Positions 11,248 through 25,749 of a stretch of DNA of 57,500 nt are shown one piece after another. The notes beneath the pieces were generated by a model that saw only the letters and a program-made list of their open reading frames with translations, had not been told where the DNA came from and did not search any database. The stretch is from Neocallimastix lanati (nom. inval.) (lineage: Eukaryota > Neocallimastigomycota > Neocallimastigomycetes > Neocallimastigales > Neocallimastigaceae): contig JACVTC010000231.1 in NCBI GenBank assembly GCA_016946835.1, positions 2,501 through 60,000 on the forward strand. Reading direction: 5' to 3'. The first letter of the stretch is position 1. Every line of letters starts with the position of its first letter. A program made the translations under genes and the position numbers.

Positions 11248-11470
11248 TGTTGTGAAATATATAACTTTATTAATAAATATCAAAGGTGTACATATATTAA
11301 ATTTTAATTTTACATGTATTTTATACTATTACATTTACACATGATTCACATACATTTATTTTATTTTACGCCACTATTACGTACGCTAGCTCATATATCT
11401 ATGTTATACTATATACATTATATTATTTATATTATTTATACTTGTGTAATATTAAACTTAATTTCTAACA
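11248..11470 (-). repeat. 5' LTR of the copia element (right on the plus strand)
   Basis: This 223-bp copy is identical to the left LTR and is followed on the plus strand by the CTTTT target duplication. As the 5' LTR it should carry the promoter driving gag-pol toward lower coordinates. Confidence 0.93.
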
Positions 11471-11475
11471 CTTTT
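11471..11475. repeat. Target-site duplication, right copy (CTTTT)
   Basis: The bases CTTTT directly follow the right LTR and match 5711-5715. Confidence 0.85.
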
Positions 11476-12965
<1,490 letters not shown>

Positions 12966-15900
12966 TCATATAAACTCTTTTTTTAATATATTTAATTGCT
13001 CATTATATAATTCTATCTCAATCTTTTTTTTGGTTTCTTTATCAATTTTAGTTACTATTACTTCAAATAATGATTTTATTGGTCTGTGATCACAAGAACA
13101 AACATCAACTGATTTATAATATTTTTGTTTAATATTTTTTGCTTTAAATAATATTCTATCACACCAGGCTGGAATTCTAAGTTTTGGAGAAGTATCATAG
13201 TTTTCTGTACCAATATCAAATTTATAGGTCGGTTTAAATGTAATTTGGCCTTCCTTGTAATCATTAAATATCTTTCCTGTAGTTATTTGAGTTTTCAGTT
13301 GATCATTTTTTAATAATTCTTCTAAATGATCATCCTCAATCATTTTACGAACTACGTCATTTGATAAATTATTGATACGATAATTAAAATCACCTAGCCA
13401 AACAATAATATCATGATCTCTAATCTTTTTACCTCCCTTAAATACAATATTTTCAGAAATTGTATGATAATCTCTATTTCTATCTTTTATATTTAACTGC
13501 CCTGCAGCCAAATGAGCTGTAACGAAACATAAAGACGAATCATAATAATTCATACTGATAGCAACACCACCCTTATTAGCAGGGGAACCTTTAAAACCCG
13601 TTTTAATTAATGCCGATTCAACATTATTAATTTTTTCAACATTTATATCTCTGACGAAAATTGTAATATATGTTCCAATGATTTGTTTAGACTTTAAATG
13701 AACATAGCTTGAATCAATTTTTTTTAAATTTTTTAAAATTTCATTTTCCCATGCTTTTGCTTTTTCAGTATCAGTTGAAATTACTTGTTTTGCAATTAAT
13801 TCTACTACTTCTTCAATACCAATAACATATATATCAGGTAATTTTTCATCCTCAGGATAAAGCCATTGAAATATATCTTTTGCTGGGGGATGTCCACCAA
13901 CATTCCAGGTACCAATTAATATATTTATTTTATCTTGAATACTAAATTTCTTTATTTCATTTTTTATATTTGTTTGAATAGAATATAAAAGTGGGTCATA
14001 TAAAATAATACCAGTTTCTTCTTCATAACGACCTAAAAGGAAATTAATAACATCTTCTTTGGATTTATCTAAAGTATAATTATCATCATCAACACAAATA
14101 TTGATTTTATTCAAGCATTTTCCATTATTTAACCATAAATCTTCGAAAATTGTTTTAAAATTATTTTTATCATTAATTAAAATATTATTATTATCTATAT
14201 TTTTATCTGATATAAAATTTTTTAATATATACCATGCAATACTTGTTTGTACTAAGTTTATATTATTATAATAATTCAAATAATTAATGCTAACAACCCC
14301 TGATTGTTTTTTAATTGTTTTATTATTTTTTTTAAGAAAATAAAAATCATTATCTAAATATTTACTAATATTACTTATAATTTCTTTACATTTCCAATTG
14401 TCATTATTATTAAATTGTATATCTACTTTTTTTATGTGATGTTTAATAAAGTCTGAACTATTCTGTATGTAATTATCTAATACTTTTTCTAATATATTTT
14501 CACCATTTTCATTAAAGAAATTAATAATATTTATATGTTTATATTTCTATTAGAAGTTCAATTAATAATGATAATATATATTTAAATAAAAATAAATTAA
14601 TATAATATATATAAAAGAATATATATAGTAATATCATTAATAAAATGAAATTTTAAATTTTTGGTTTTTATTTCAACTTTATTAAATTATTAGAATTCAT
14701 AAAATATACCTTAATCATTTTTTCAAAATGTCTGTTAAATGCAGTGGATGCTGATTTGATATCTTGTGCTAGTTCAATTCTTTAAATAATTTATTATATA
14801 TTTAAAATAATTTCATTTATTTTTATTTTATTATTTTTTTTTAAAAAAAAAAAATTAGTATATTATATTATATTATATTATATTATAAAATATATTTATA
14901 AATTTAAACATAAATTTTTATTCTTACTTAAATTGGGATTGTTCTTCATGTGAAAGTTTTAAAAAAACAGGAATGCTTCCTCGTACTTGAAGAAATGAAA
15001 AAATACAATCGTCATTACTAAAAATAATTTCACTAATAATAAATTGAATATTAAAATATATGTTTTGAAAATATTATAATATTAAAATGATACGTATTAT
15101 AAAAACAATATTAATAATGTATTCAAAACCCTTTTCTTACCTTTCGATATAATCAGAAGTATTTCCATCATTATCAATACCTCTTATATTATAATTTTTA
15201 CAGCTTAATCTTGATATTATACAAATTTGATAATTATCATTTATTGTTTTAACATTATTAATGGAAATGAACCCTTGTATTGCAATTAATAAAATACCAC
15301 TTTTATCTAATTTTTCTTTTTCTATATCTAGTAAGTTTTTCCTAAAGTTTAAGAATTCTTTTAAAATATATTTATTCCAGAAAAAATTATTACTGGCAGT
15401 TTCTAAATACGATAATGAATTTTCTGTTTCATTAAATTTGCTTTGAATAGAATGAGTTAAATCGAAATTATTTGAGAAGTAAAAGGATCCTCTTTGTAAA
15501 TATTGAATTAATTCAATACATGGATGGTTCACCTCTTTATTATTTAGATTATCCTTATTTAAGCTATAATCATATAAATCATTATTTAATGAAATAAAGG
15601 TAACTTTTTTAATTTGATATACACAATTACAATTAACTATTCCAATATTTTCAATTTGTGTGGCAAGAATTAAGAAAGCCTCTTTTTTTTATTTATTTAT
15701 ATATGTGTATATATATATAGAATATAATATAATAATTACTACATTTTAAATTTTATTTAATTAATATTTATTTATTTTTTTATTTTTTTTTTTAATAAAA
15801 TAATAAAAAATATAAATTTATGTAATATTTAACAATATTAAATAATTATTAGAATAATTTACTTTCGTAATTTAAATATAATACAATTAATAGATATTAA

Positions 15901-16267
15901 TTTCTTTTATTTTAAATATAGACCATTAAAAATAATATTTTATCAATTCAATTAAAATTTTGAATAATTTATTTAAATGATTATTATTATCATTAAAGTT
16001 ATTATTATTATTTAGAAAGAAGTTAATATAATTACCATTTCTAAAATAAATTAAACCTAAACAACCATAAATATCATTGCAGTAGCATTTACAATTCTCT
16101 AAATTAATTGTTGAAAATGGTAAGTATTTCGCTACAAATTTGTTATTACTTTTCTCTAAATTAGATTGATATAAAATTAAAGCATATCCATCATTATTAT
16201 CTTTTTGAGCTATAATAACCTTCCGTGAAACTTCTTTATCTCGCTTTATATAAATACTAAATTCCAT
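12966..16267 (-). CDS. Synaptojanin-like phosphatase, copy B (pseudo-SAC, intact 5-phosphatase)
   Basis: Exons 16267-16036, 15681-15141, 15032-14928, 14779-14710 and 14546-12966 join in phase to 842 residues. Exons 3 and 4 are exactly 105 and 70 bp, as in copy A, so the two genes are duplicates. The SAC fold is recognisable (QVRGSIPVF), but the catalytic segment is SINYLNYYNNIN where copy A has RVNCLDCLDRTN, so both the Cys and the Arg of Cx5R are lost. The 5-phosphatase motifs remain: GTWNVGGHPP, IGIEEVVEL, GDFNYRIN, PAWCDRILFKA, CDHRPIKSLF. The protein ends soon after this domain and lacks the Pro-rich tail. Predicted PI(4,5)P2 5-phosphatase; yeast Inp51 likewise has an inactive SAC domain. 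The start MEFSIYIK was chosen because it aligns with copy A; an ATG three codons upstream is possible. Confidence 0.88.
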
Positions 16268-17414
16268 ATTTATCATTATATTATATAAATTTAAATTTTT
16301 AAATATTTTTAAATTTAAAAAAGCATAAAATCTTATTAATATATATATATTTGTATTGATAAAAGAAATTTTTTAATATAATTAATTCAATTGTATATAT
16401 TTTAAATTATTTTATAAATAATATTTAATTTTTAAATTTAAAACCGAGTAACGAAATAAAAAATAAAAATAAAAATAAAAATAAAATAAAAATAGAAAAA
16501 AAAAATAAAATAATAAAAAAAAGTATAAATTTAAAAATTACATTTTTATATCAAATTTTAAATATATTAAAATTATATTCCTTTTAATTATATTTTAATT
16601 AAGTTTTTTAAAATGATCAATATTCATTATATATACAATTTTTATTATTATCCTCCATCTTTTAAATAATAAATAATAAATATTAAATACTACTAAATAA
16701 TAATTAATAAATAATAAATAATATACATATTAATATAATATACATATATAAATAATAATATATAAATTATTAATAATTTATATATACTATTAAATCAAAT
16801 ATATAAAATATTATAAAGAAAAGAAACCTTTAAATTCAATTCCATTCATTTTTTATTTAATATTTATTTCATTAAAAAAATATTAATAATAAGAAATAAA
16901 ATATTATAATACTTTTTTATTTTTAGAAGATTAATAAAATAAAATAAATAAAAAAAAAAAAAAAAAAAAGTTTTTTAGATATTAATAATTGTTTTATTGT
17001 ATGAATTTTATTTTCAATATTTTATTATTTTAATTAATATTATTTTTTTAATACTACTTAAGAACAAAATCAATTTAGCCATATAAAATTTGAATTATAT
17101 TAATATTATAAAATATTTTGTTATATTATTGTTTTGTTTTGTTTTTACTATACCCTTAGATAAGGTTTTATTTGTTCAATAATAAACTTGATTTAATTTA
17201 GCTTGAAACTGTTAATTATATATTAGTATATATATAAATATATATAAATAAATATATTTTTTATTATTATCATTATTATTTTTTGTTTGTTTGTTTGTTT
17301 ATTTGTTTGTTTGTTTCTGTTTTTATTTTTGTTTTTTGAAAAATAAATTAATATTATCTACAAAGATAAATTGATATGGGTTGAAAATTTATATTGGTAT
17401 AATTTTGCAAAAAT
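16268..17414. other. AT-rich intergenic DNA
   Basis: A/T-rich spacer holding the upstream region of synaptojanin B and the 3' flank of the inhibitor-2 gene. It contains short TTTG repeats near 17281-17320. I see no gene. Confidence 0.6.
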
Positions 17415-17900
17415 CTATTCTTCATCTTCATCTTCATCATCGAATTTATGACTGTGTATTAAAGCTAACGCTTCCTTCATGTTATAATGTTCAGCTCTTT
17501 TCTTTTTGAATTCTTCACGTTTTCTACGTTCTTTAAATTATATTAAATTGATTTTTAGTTTCCTGATTGTTATAAAATAATTTCATTATAATAATTTATT
17601 ATTATATAATTAATATTTTAATATCAATAATTGTTTTTCTCTGTTTTCATTATGACAGAAATACCTTCTTCAGTTTCTTCTTCTTCACTATCATCATCCC
17701 AATCATCATTTTGAGCATCGGATGGTTTTTCTTCTTCAAATTCTTCACTACTACCGCCTAATGAAAAATCTGGCATTTCTTGCTTTTCAGCTTCTAAAGC
17801 CATAGTTAATTCAACTGGTTCAACAGCAGCTATTAATTTATTGTTAAATATATACATGTTGATTACTTACTGTTTTTAAATTATTTAAAATATTTAAAAA

Positions 17901-17936
<36 letters not shown>

Positions 17937-18142
17937 CTTTTTTTAATATATTTTAAATTTATATTTAATTGAAATTATATTTATTTAATAATAAATATGA
18001 TTAATTCTTTAATATATAAGTAAATTTTTTACTTATAAAAGATTTTCTTTTTTATTTTCTTTTAATTTGAAATAAACCGGAAAAAGAAAAAAGATAATGA
18101 TAATAAAATTAATTAATTTATAACTTTCAAAATTTCTACTAA

Positions 18143-18178
<36 letters not shown>

Positions 18179-18971
18179 TGTTTTTGGTTCTTTAAACAAT
18201 TCATGTATTATTATAATTATATATAATTTTGATCTTAAAATAAATTTTATTTGCTTAAAATTTTAAATTATAATAGATTTATTTTTTTTATTTCTTTAAT
18301 AATATATATATATATATATATATTTTAAATAAAATAAAATAAAATAAAATAAAATAAAATAAATAAAAAAAAAAAATTTCTTTTAATCTAATAATTAATC
18401 AAATTTTATCATATTTGTACGTGTTTATATTATATTCATATATACAAATTAAATATTGAACAAATATAAAGATATATATAAATTACCAGTGTGACCATAT
18501 ACTTCGTCCTTATCAATGTTATAACGAATAAATGGAGTTTTTGGTTCAGTAATCTTCATAGTTTTGCCTCTATCAGCTTCAGTCATCATAATATTATCCT
18601 CATCCCAACGAATTTTTGTTCTTTTTTTATTATTATATTATGTAAATAAATATTATAATTTTTGTAATTATTATATTATTAAATTTTATATTATTTATCG
18701 ATTTATTTATTATAAATATTTTATAAATATTAATAAAAGAATATATATGTAATAAAATTTATTGATAAATTTTTATTATAATAAAAACATTCTTTTTAAA
18801 TAAAAATATATTATTATATCTTTTTCATAAGAAATGTTCTATCTGTTTGAAATAATGATTTATATATTAATTCTTTTAAAAAATATTCAATAATTACGGT
18901 AAATTCTTATCAATACTTCCACTACTGCTTCCGTGTTTAAGAATACCTTTGGTCTTTGGAGGAGTTTCCAT
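17415..18971 (-). CDS. GLC8: Protein phosphatase 1 inhibitor 2 (Glc8/PPP1R2 type)
   Basis: Four exons (18971-18898, 18620-18487, 17829-17665, 17530-17415) join in phase to 162 residues. Inhibitor 2 binds and regulates the PP1 catalytic subunit. The three PP1-contact regions are visible in order: TKGILK near the N-terminus, TKIRWDEDNI (the KSQKW-like segment) and a C-terminal EHYNMKEALALI helix. The EPKTPF segment matches the conserved Thr-Pro phosphosite of the family (GSK3/Pho85 target). The middle and the C-terminus are acidic and probably disordered, as is usual. Length is close to mammalian and yeast homologues. Confidence 0.93.
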
Positions 18972-19942
18972 TTTAAAATAAAATATTGAATTAATTAAAA
19001 TATATTATAGTCTTAATTTTTAACTATATTGTCAGTCAGTAGTATATTATAATTTATTTATTTATTTAATTAGTTTGTTAGTTAGTTAGTAAATTAATAC
19101 TTAAATGTGGATGAAAGAAAAGCAATAATTTAAAAATATGAATATATATTTAATATTTCATTTATATAATTATAATTTAATTTTAATTGTTTTTATAATT
19201 AAACATTGCCTACTATTATTAATAATAAATATATACTATGTATACTTTTACTATTATACTTAATAAATTGTTTTTAATTTGTTATAAAAGAAAATATCAT
19301 TATATTATTTATTTATAATAATACCTTATTATTATAATATTAAAATAAAATTACTTTTATATTTTATTTTGGAATTGTTATTTATCTATTTTCTTTTTTT
19401 TAATTTTTTATTTAGAATTTAAAAATTAAAAAAAAAATAAGGTGAAGGTAGTTATACTAAATTTTTAATATATAAATTTTTAATTTAATTTTATTAATTT
19501 AAAATAAATTAATATAACGAATATTAATCTATTTTTATTTCGATTGAATAAAAATATTTATAATAATCATAGATATATGTATATAAACACGTGAATCCTC
19601 ATAAAACAAATTATCTTTAATAACAAAACAAAAAAATATTAGGGAATATCATTCCCATTATTTTTTTATTATTCTTATTATTCTATTTTTTTCATTCCTT
19701 CTTTATTATTATTTTTTAAATTTATTTAATTTTATAAATTAACTGTTATTATTGATATTATCTAGTATTAAATACAACAAAATTTTATTTTGTATCCTAA
19801 TAATTATATTTTAATATTATTTAATATTATTTTATTATTATTTTATTATTATTTTATTATTATTTTATTATTATTTTATTATTATTTTATTATTATTTTA
19901 TTATTATTTTATTATTATTTTATTATTATTTTATTAAAGTTT

Positions 19943-19994
<52 letters not shown>

Positions 19995-20492
19995 TTAATT
20001 TTAATTTTTATTTTATTGTTTGTCATATACTTTCATCATGGATATTATATTGAATTGTGTTATATTTATTTTAACAACAAAACATTTTACTATTTCCTTT
20101 ATATTTATATTTAATTATGATTAATAAATAGAATTTATAAAAAAATTTTATTTTTTCATTTTAAATATACTATGGAATATAGAAAAAAATCAGAAATTTA
20201 AATATATATTTTTTGATATAAATATATTAAGTATTATATCATTTATTATAAACACATTTTACTTTTTTCATTTTTAATAAAATATATTCAATAAATTTTT
20301 AATGCAATGTATGAAATAAATAACTTTTAGATTAAATATTTTTATCAATATAAAAATTTAAAAAGTATATATATATATATTTATTATTTAATTATCAAAT
20401 AGAAAAAATAAATTAGTTACACTGAAAAGAAATTAGCATATATGTATATTGGGTAATTATTATATATATATAATAAAATACATAAATAAGTA

Positions 20493-20539
<47 letters not shown>

Positions 20540-21872
20540 GCTATTAATATACAATAATAATAATTTAAATATTTATAATTAATAATTATTTATGTTTATT
20601 AATTTAAACAATTAATATATAAAATACTGATAATTATGGATAATAATTTTAATAATTTACACTTGATATTCCATATTATTGAATTTTTAATTGATTTAAA
20701 AATTGATATTATTTTTTTAATATTGAATTGATAAAATTAAAAATAAAGAATATAGGTATGAACATACTAGATTTCGAAATCTTTTTAAACTAATCATGAA
20801 ATTTATTTATATATTATCTTTAGGTTAACTTTTGTAAATATAAAATTGTATTTAAGCATCTCTATTGTTTTGTAGTAAGACCTTTATTATTTTTTTTATT
20901 TTTTTTTTTATTGTATTTAATCCACTTTAATTTTATTTAAAAAATTCATTACAAATTGATTATAATTAATTATTTAATTTAAAATATATAGAAATAATAT
21001 ATTAATAATAAATTATTTATATTAAAAGTTTTGCATATCAATCTGCTACCTAAAAATTTGCAAATTTTAACAATATCTTAAATGTTAAACAAATATATAT
21101 TTTAATAAATCTCAGTAATTTATAGAACAATAAAATATTAAAATATTCCATTTATATATATATATATATAATTTGATATTAAAAGGTAGTTTTAAAATGA
21201 ATATTGAATTTTAATCTATATTCTTAAAATGAATATTTAATTATTAATAAAATTATAAAAACTATTATGAGTAAATATCAACTTTAAAATCTAAAGTTAA
21301 TTTATAAACAATTATTGAATGTAATAGAAAACTGCAAATGTACTTCAACAAAAATTATCATTCATTATTTTAGCTTCGAAATTTTAAAGAATAAATAATA
21401 TAAAATATAAATTTTATAAAATTTTAAGTAGAATAAAATTAATAATAATTAATGTATTGTATAGTTTTTTTTTTGTTGTTGTTGTTTTCGAAAATAAATA
21501 ATATTATTATATATTTACGCTTCTGTTATTTATTAATAATAATAATCATATACTTATTTATTTACTTATTTATTTATGAAATGATTATAAATTAATAGTA
21601 CTTTTTTATAAAAAAAAATATTATTAATAACACATTATTTATTATATTAATTACTAATATTATTATTAAAATACATTGTCATATATTTATTTATACTTAT
21701 TAATACACAATTACTACAATTAAATACAACAAAACAAAATAAAAAATAAAATATAAAAAAAATTAAAAAAGATTGTAGTATTAATATATATATAAGGAAT
21801 AAAAAACTTTATATAACAAGAAAAATCAATAATAAATAAAGATATAATTATTTGTTTTTAAACATACAAAAA
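18972..21872. other. AT-rich intergenic DNA between divergent genes
   Basis: This 2.9-kb spacer separates the divergently transcribed inhibitor-2 and F-box genes, so both promoters should lie here. Sequence is nearly all A/T with an 11-bp tandem repeat array (separate entry). I find no reading frame with protein-like composition. Confidence 0.6.
19815..19996. repeat. 11-bp (ATTATTATTTT)n array followed by (TTTA)n
   Basis: About ten copies of ATTATTATTTT run to about 19936. They are followed, after a short break, by about a dozen TTTA units to about 19996. The array gives a false 87-codon hydrophobic frame on the plus strand. Confidence 0.85.
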
Positions 21873-23438
21873 ATGGATAATATAAGTTTAGATGATGATG
21901 ATTATTTTGAAGATATTGACTTAGATGCCGATAATCAAATTGATGAAAAGGTTGAAGAAGAAAATGAAGAACATAATCGTTGGCAACTTATTCACGAAAA
22001 ATTAGTTCATGAAGAAATGGAAGAAAAACAAATTGTTCAACAGTATAATAATCACGAAGATGCACCTATATTTGATAGTTTAGAAAATAAAGAAAAAGAA
22101 ACATTGAAAAATTTTGGAGATAATTCATTATTAAATTTAACCAGTTTAATAGAAAAAGTGGAAGAAACACATATTTCACAATCAAATGCTGAAGAAAATA
22201 AAAAAGAAGAAAAATCTCATTTAAATGAAGGTAAAAAAAGTAAATATTCATTTACCTCACTTCCAGGAAGAATTCAACTCGAAATTCTTTCATATTGTTC
22301 TGAAGGAGATCTTTTCAATTGCCTTCAAACTAACTTCCAAATTTCAAGAGCAGCTGCTATTATATTGTGGGGTTCTCAACTTCATTTTGGTGCTAATGAT
22401 AAAGAACGTCTAAAGCTTTTTGTTGGAGCCTTAAATAGAAAACCTCAAATTCATCCATATGCCACTTATGTTCAAACAGTTACTATTGAAAATATTATTG
22501 ATGAAATTCCAATGTATACTAGACAACCATGTTGGATATTAGTGAGAGAATTATTATACCATTGTAGTAAGAATATTCGTAGACTTAAGTTAGGTTTCCA
22601 AGATGAAAAATTTGTCGATATTAAATCATTAGAAATTCCAGAAATATATTTCTCATGCTTAGAAGAATTAGATATTGAAGCTTATAGTGATGTTTCACCA
22701 GAATTTGTTACTGATTTATTAAAGCGTTGTGAAGCAAATGGAAGATTGAAAAGATTAACCATTCCAAATTGTTTCTGGAGTTTCATACCATTTTCTGTTA
22801 TTGCTGAAATTATTCGTGTTGGACCATCACTTGCTCTTTTGGATCTTAGTGCTTATAAACAATCTCCAAAGCAAAATATTGAGGATTTACCAAAACTATC
22901 AACTGAAGCTCAAATAAAAGAATATAATGACCTTATGTTGATGCTGGCTAATGCATGCCAAAATTTGCAGTTCTTAAATCTTTCTCATAATATGTATATT
23001 TATGATACTGTTGTTGAACAATTTTTAGTTAATAATACTAAGCTTGAGCGCCTTAATTTAGAGGATGCACACCTTTCAGATTATACTTTATTAGCTTTAT
23101 CACATTCTGCTCCTCAAACTATAAGTTATATTGAATTAAAATGCGGATATATTGATAATCTAGAAAATGAAAATACTGCTTCTCCACCAACTTCAAAATT
23201 TACTACTTCATTAGTTGAAATGTTTTTGAAGGAATTAAATAATCATAAGAGTGTATGTGATGTTATTGGTTTATCACTTCCAGACCGTTTAATTCAACCT
23301 GGTTCGACCTCATTAATATCTACGAAGGTTTGGTTAAATCAATTAGAAGGATGTACTTTGGATGAAGAATTAAATAGTCCAAATGATTCTAGTTGGAGAA
23401 AATGGAGAAAATATGGAAAGCTTAGAATTTTAGTTTAA
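21873..23438 (+). CDS. F-box/leucine-rich-repeat protein
   Basis: A single-exon frame of 521 residues from ATG 21873; the frame extends seven codons upstream only through a non-ATG start. The first 125 residues are acidic, Glu/Asn-rich and probably disordered. An F-box-like segment follows (FTSLPGRIQLEILSYCSEGD, about residues 128-170), expected to bind Skp1 in an SCF ubiquitin ligase. The rest is leucine-rich-repeat-like, with LEELDI, LALLDLSAY, LQFLNLSHN and LERLNLEDA spaced as in LRRs, which would recruit the substrate. It is the only complete gene here without introns, and its composition is less AT-extreme. The exact SCF substrate cannot be told. Confidence 0.8.
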   Translation: MDNISLDDDDYFEDIDLDADNQIDEKVEEENEEHNRWQLIHEKLVHEEMEEKQIVQQYNNHEDAPIFDSLENKEKETLKNFGDNSLLNLTSLIEKVEETHISQSNAEENKKEEKSHLNEGKKSKYSFTSLPGRIQLEILSYCSEGDLFNCLQTNFQISRAAAIILWGSQLHFGANDKERLKLFVGALNRKPQIHPYATYVQTVTIENIIDEIPMYTRQPCWILVRELLYHCSKNIRRLKLGFQDEKFVDIKSLEIPEIYFSCLEELDIEAYSDVSPEFVTDLLKRCEANGRLKRLTIPNCFWSFIPFSVIAEIIRVGPSLALLDLSAYKQSPKQNIEDLPKLSTEAQIKEYNDLMLMLANACQNLQFLNLSHNMYIYDTVVEQFLVNNTKLERLNLEDAHLSDYTLLALSHSAPQTISYIELKCGYIDNLENENTASPPTSKFTTSLVEMFLKELNNHKSVCDVIGLSLPDRLIQPGSTSLISTKVWLNQLEGCTLDEELNSPNDSSWRKWRKYGKLRILV

Positions 23439-23624
23439 TATCAAATAAATATAATATTTAATTAATATTTACTTCTTTAAAAAAAAATTAATCATTTTTG
23501 AAAAAATAAAAATAATAATAATTATAATAAAAGGCTATAAATATTAATATTAATAAATTAATAGAGAAATTATAAATAAATAAATAATAATGATAATAAA
23601 ATTAAAAAATAAAATTTAAACAAA

Positions 23625-23665
<41 letters not shown>

Positions 23666-24704
23666 GCCATTTTTTAATAATGATAATAGTAATATTAATA
23701 AAAAGAAATATATGAAAAAAAATTATTAAAAAAATATATATAATAATAAATAATAAATATTATTTTAATATTTAATTTAATTATATATATAATTATATAT
23801 ACATATATTCCAATTAATTACATAAAGAATTAACAGAAAAAATATATTTATATAAATAATGAAATAATGTTAATTATATATTTATTCTAATATTTTAATT
23901 ATATTTTGTTTAATATCATTTATATTTTTTCAACGAACCAAATTTTAGTTTGATCTACACAAATTTTAATTTAAATAAATTTAATTTTTTAAATAATAGT
24001 TCGAACATTTTTGTAGATATAATAATATATAAAAATATAAAATAATATATATAATTTAATTTAAATTTAATCAAGTTTTCTTTTATACTAATTTTTTATT
24101 TTTTATTTTTAATTTTTTTTTTTTTATAGTCAAGGAATAAACTTTATTTAATAATATTTACTAAAATAATACATGAAAATAAAATTTTTTTCATTAATAT
24201 TAAAAAATTACATTATAGTTTTCAAAATTTAGTAGTTTCAAAATTTCAACAGTATGCTTTGAAAGTTATAAAATTACCCTAAACATGATAACGATTACCC
24301 TATTAAAATATTAATTATATTGTGTGTTACAAAACCAAAGAAAAAGTATAGAATTCCCATTTATAGGAAATTAACTTTTTAAATATTTGTAATAGTAATA
24401 ATTCGTAATTTTAAATAATAATATTTTATTAAATAATTATATATTTATGTAAATGGAATTAAAATAAAATATAGGAAAGAATAAAAAAAAATTAAGAAAT
24501 AATAAAAAATAAATAATAATAATAATAAATATTCCTTTTTAAAGAATAACTAGGCAGGAATTGATATATTATAATAGGATAACTATTTAGATTATAGGAT
24601 TTGTATAGGAATTAGTAATAATAATTAGGTTATATGCTATAATTATTAATAAAAGTTGGTTATTAATAATTTATATAAAAGTAATAAAATAACATTAAAT
24701 AAAT

Positions 24705-24746
<42 letters not shown>

Positions 24747-25730
24747 AGAGTAACTTAAAAATTATTATCAAGTGTATTATTTTTATGAATATAATAATTT
24801 GATATTTAGAATTATCATCCTGATTAAGATACTTTCAAAAATATCATTAAAAATATATTAATTCTTAAACCAAATTTTTTAGCCTTTAACATAATGATAA
24901 AAATAATTATATACCAAACTTCCAAATAATTATAATATTTTATCAATATTTTATGAACATTTTATAATATTTATTAGTAATAATATTCAATAGCTCTTAA
25001 TAATATTTAGTATAAATTATTGATAAAAATTAATAATTTATACTAAATATTATTAATGTCTAACAAATATTATATATAATTAATTTTATAAATATATTTT
25101 ATAACAAATATTCTAATAATAAATATTTTATTAATATATTTTTTAATAAATATTCTTATAATAAATCTTTTATTAATATATTTTATTAATATATTTTATT
25201 AATATATTTTATACCAAATTTTCACATAAAATAAATCTTTTATTAATTTATAATAATTATAAAAAAAAATTTTTTTTATAACTCTTTTATTTAAAACTAT
25301 TAAAAATTATCTTTACAATGATATTTTATAATAATAATGATATTTTTTTATTGAATTTTACAGCTATTTATACTTCTTAAATTAATAGGAATGGTAAAAC
25401 CATTTCTTTACATTATAAAATAAAGTTTACTATTATTTTTTATATTATATCTAAATTAATAATATAATTATTATTTGATTTTTAATAAATAATAATTTTT
25501 GTTTTTAATATAATAAGATTTGAAATATAATAAAATTTTATTTAGTTTATTAAAATAAGGTTCTTTCTTTATATCATGCTACAATTACATATAATTATTT
25601 ATATACACATTTTAAATAAATTGAGAAACTACATTTCTAATACATAAATTTATAAAATACTTTATTAATACAATATTATAAAATATAATTATTCATAATA
25701 GAATAAATAATATTAATCTTTATTTTCAAC
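23439..25730. other. AT-rich gene-free DNA
   Basis: A/T-rich sequence with a poly-A run of about 37 bases at 24709-24745 and AAT microsatellites near 23630-23660. Its right part (about 24840-25730) probably belongs to decayed LTR sequence flanking the copia remnant. No gene is visible. Confidence 0.55.
24837..24940. repeat. Decayed direct repeat, copy 1 (other copy about 28505-28605)
   Basis: The stretch TATCATTAAAAATATA..TTAAACCAAATT..CCTTTAA..ATAATTATA..ACCAAA recurs in the same order and orientation near 28505. Similarity is clear by eye but imperfect. The two copies bracket the copia pol remnant and may be worn LTR or flank duplications. Confidence 0.4.
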
Positions 25731-25731
25731 A

Positions 25732-25740
25732 TCTCTCCCA
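25732..25740 (-). other. Polypurine tract and LTR start of the decayed copia element
   Basis: Read on the minus strand, TGGGAGAGA is followed by TGTTGAAAATAAAG at 25731. This is the pattern of a polypurine tract running into an LTR, and it lies just beyond the C-terminal end of the pol remnant, where it is expected. The LTR sequence differs from the intact element, so this is another family. Confidence 0.5.
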
Positions 25741-25749
25741 AAATTTTAT

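Larger units (their letters stand above)
5716..11470 (-). mobile_element. Complete Ty1/copia LTR retrotransposon (5755 bp)
   Basis: Two 223-bp LTRs (5716-5938 and 11248-11470) that I find identical base for base, TG..CA ends, a 5-bp CTTTT duplication, a primer-binding site, a polypurine tract and open gag and pol frames define a full-length element on the minus strand. The domain order protease, integrase, reverse transcriptase, RNase H is the copia (Pseudoviridae-type) order. No internal stop interrupts gag or pol. Identical LTRs imply a recent insertion. It sits about 1 kb upstream of synaptojanin A and 1.5 kb downstream of synaptojanin B. Confidence 0.95.

Noticed and set aside
21852-21872. 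Upstream start for the F-box protein
   Set aside because: It begins at TTG; the first ATG, in a good AAAAATGG context, is at 21873.
23930-24020. Inverted ATCTACA/TGTAGAT pair as a transposon terminus
   Set aside because: Only seven bases match, with no element or target duplication around them; chance is likely in such DNA.
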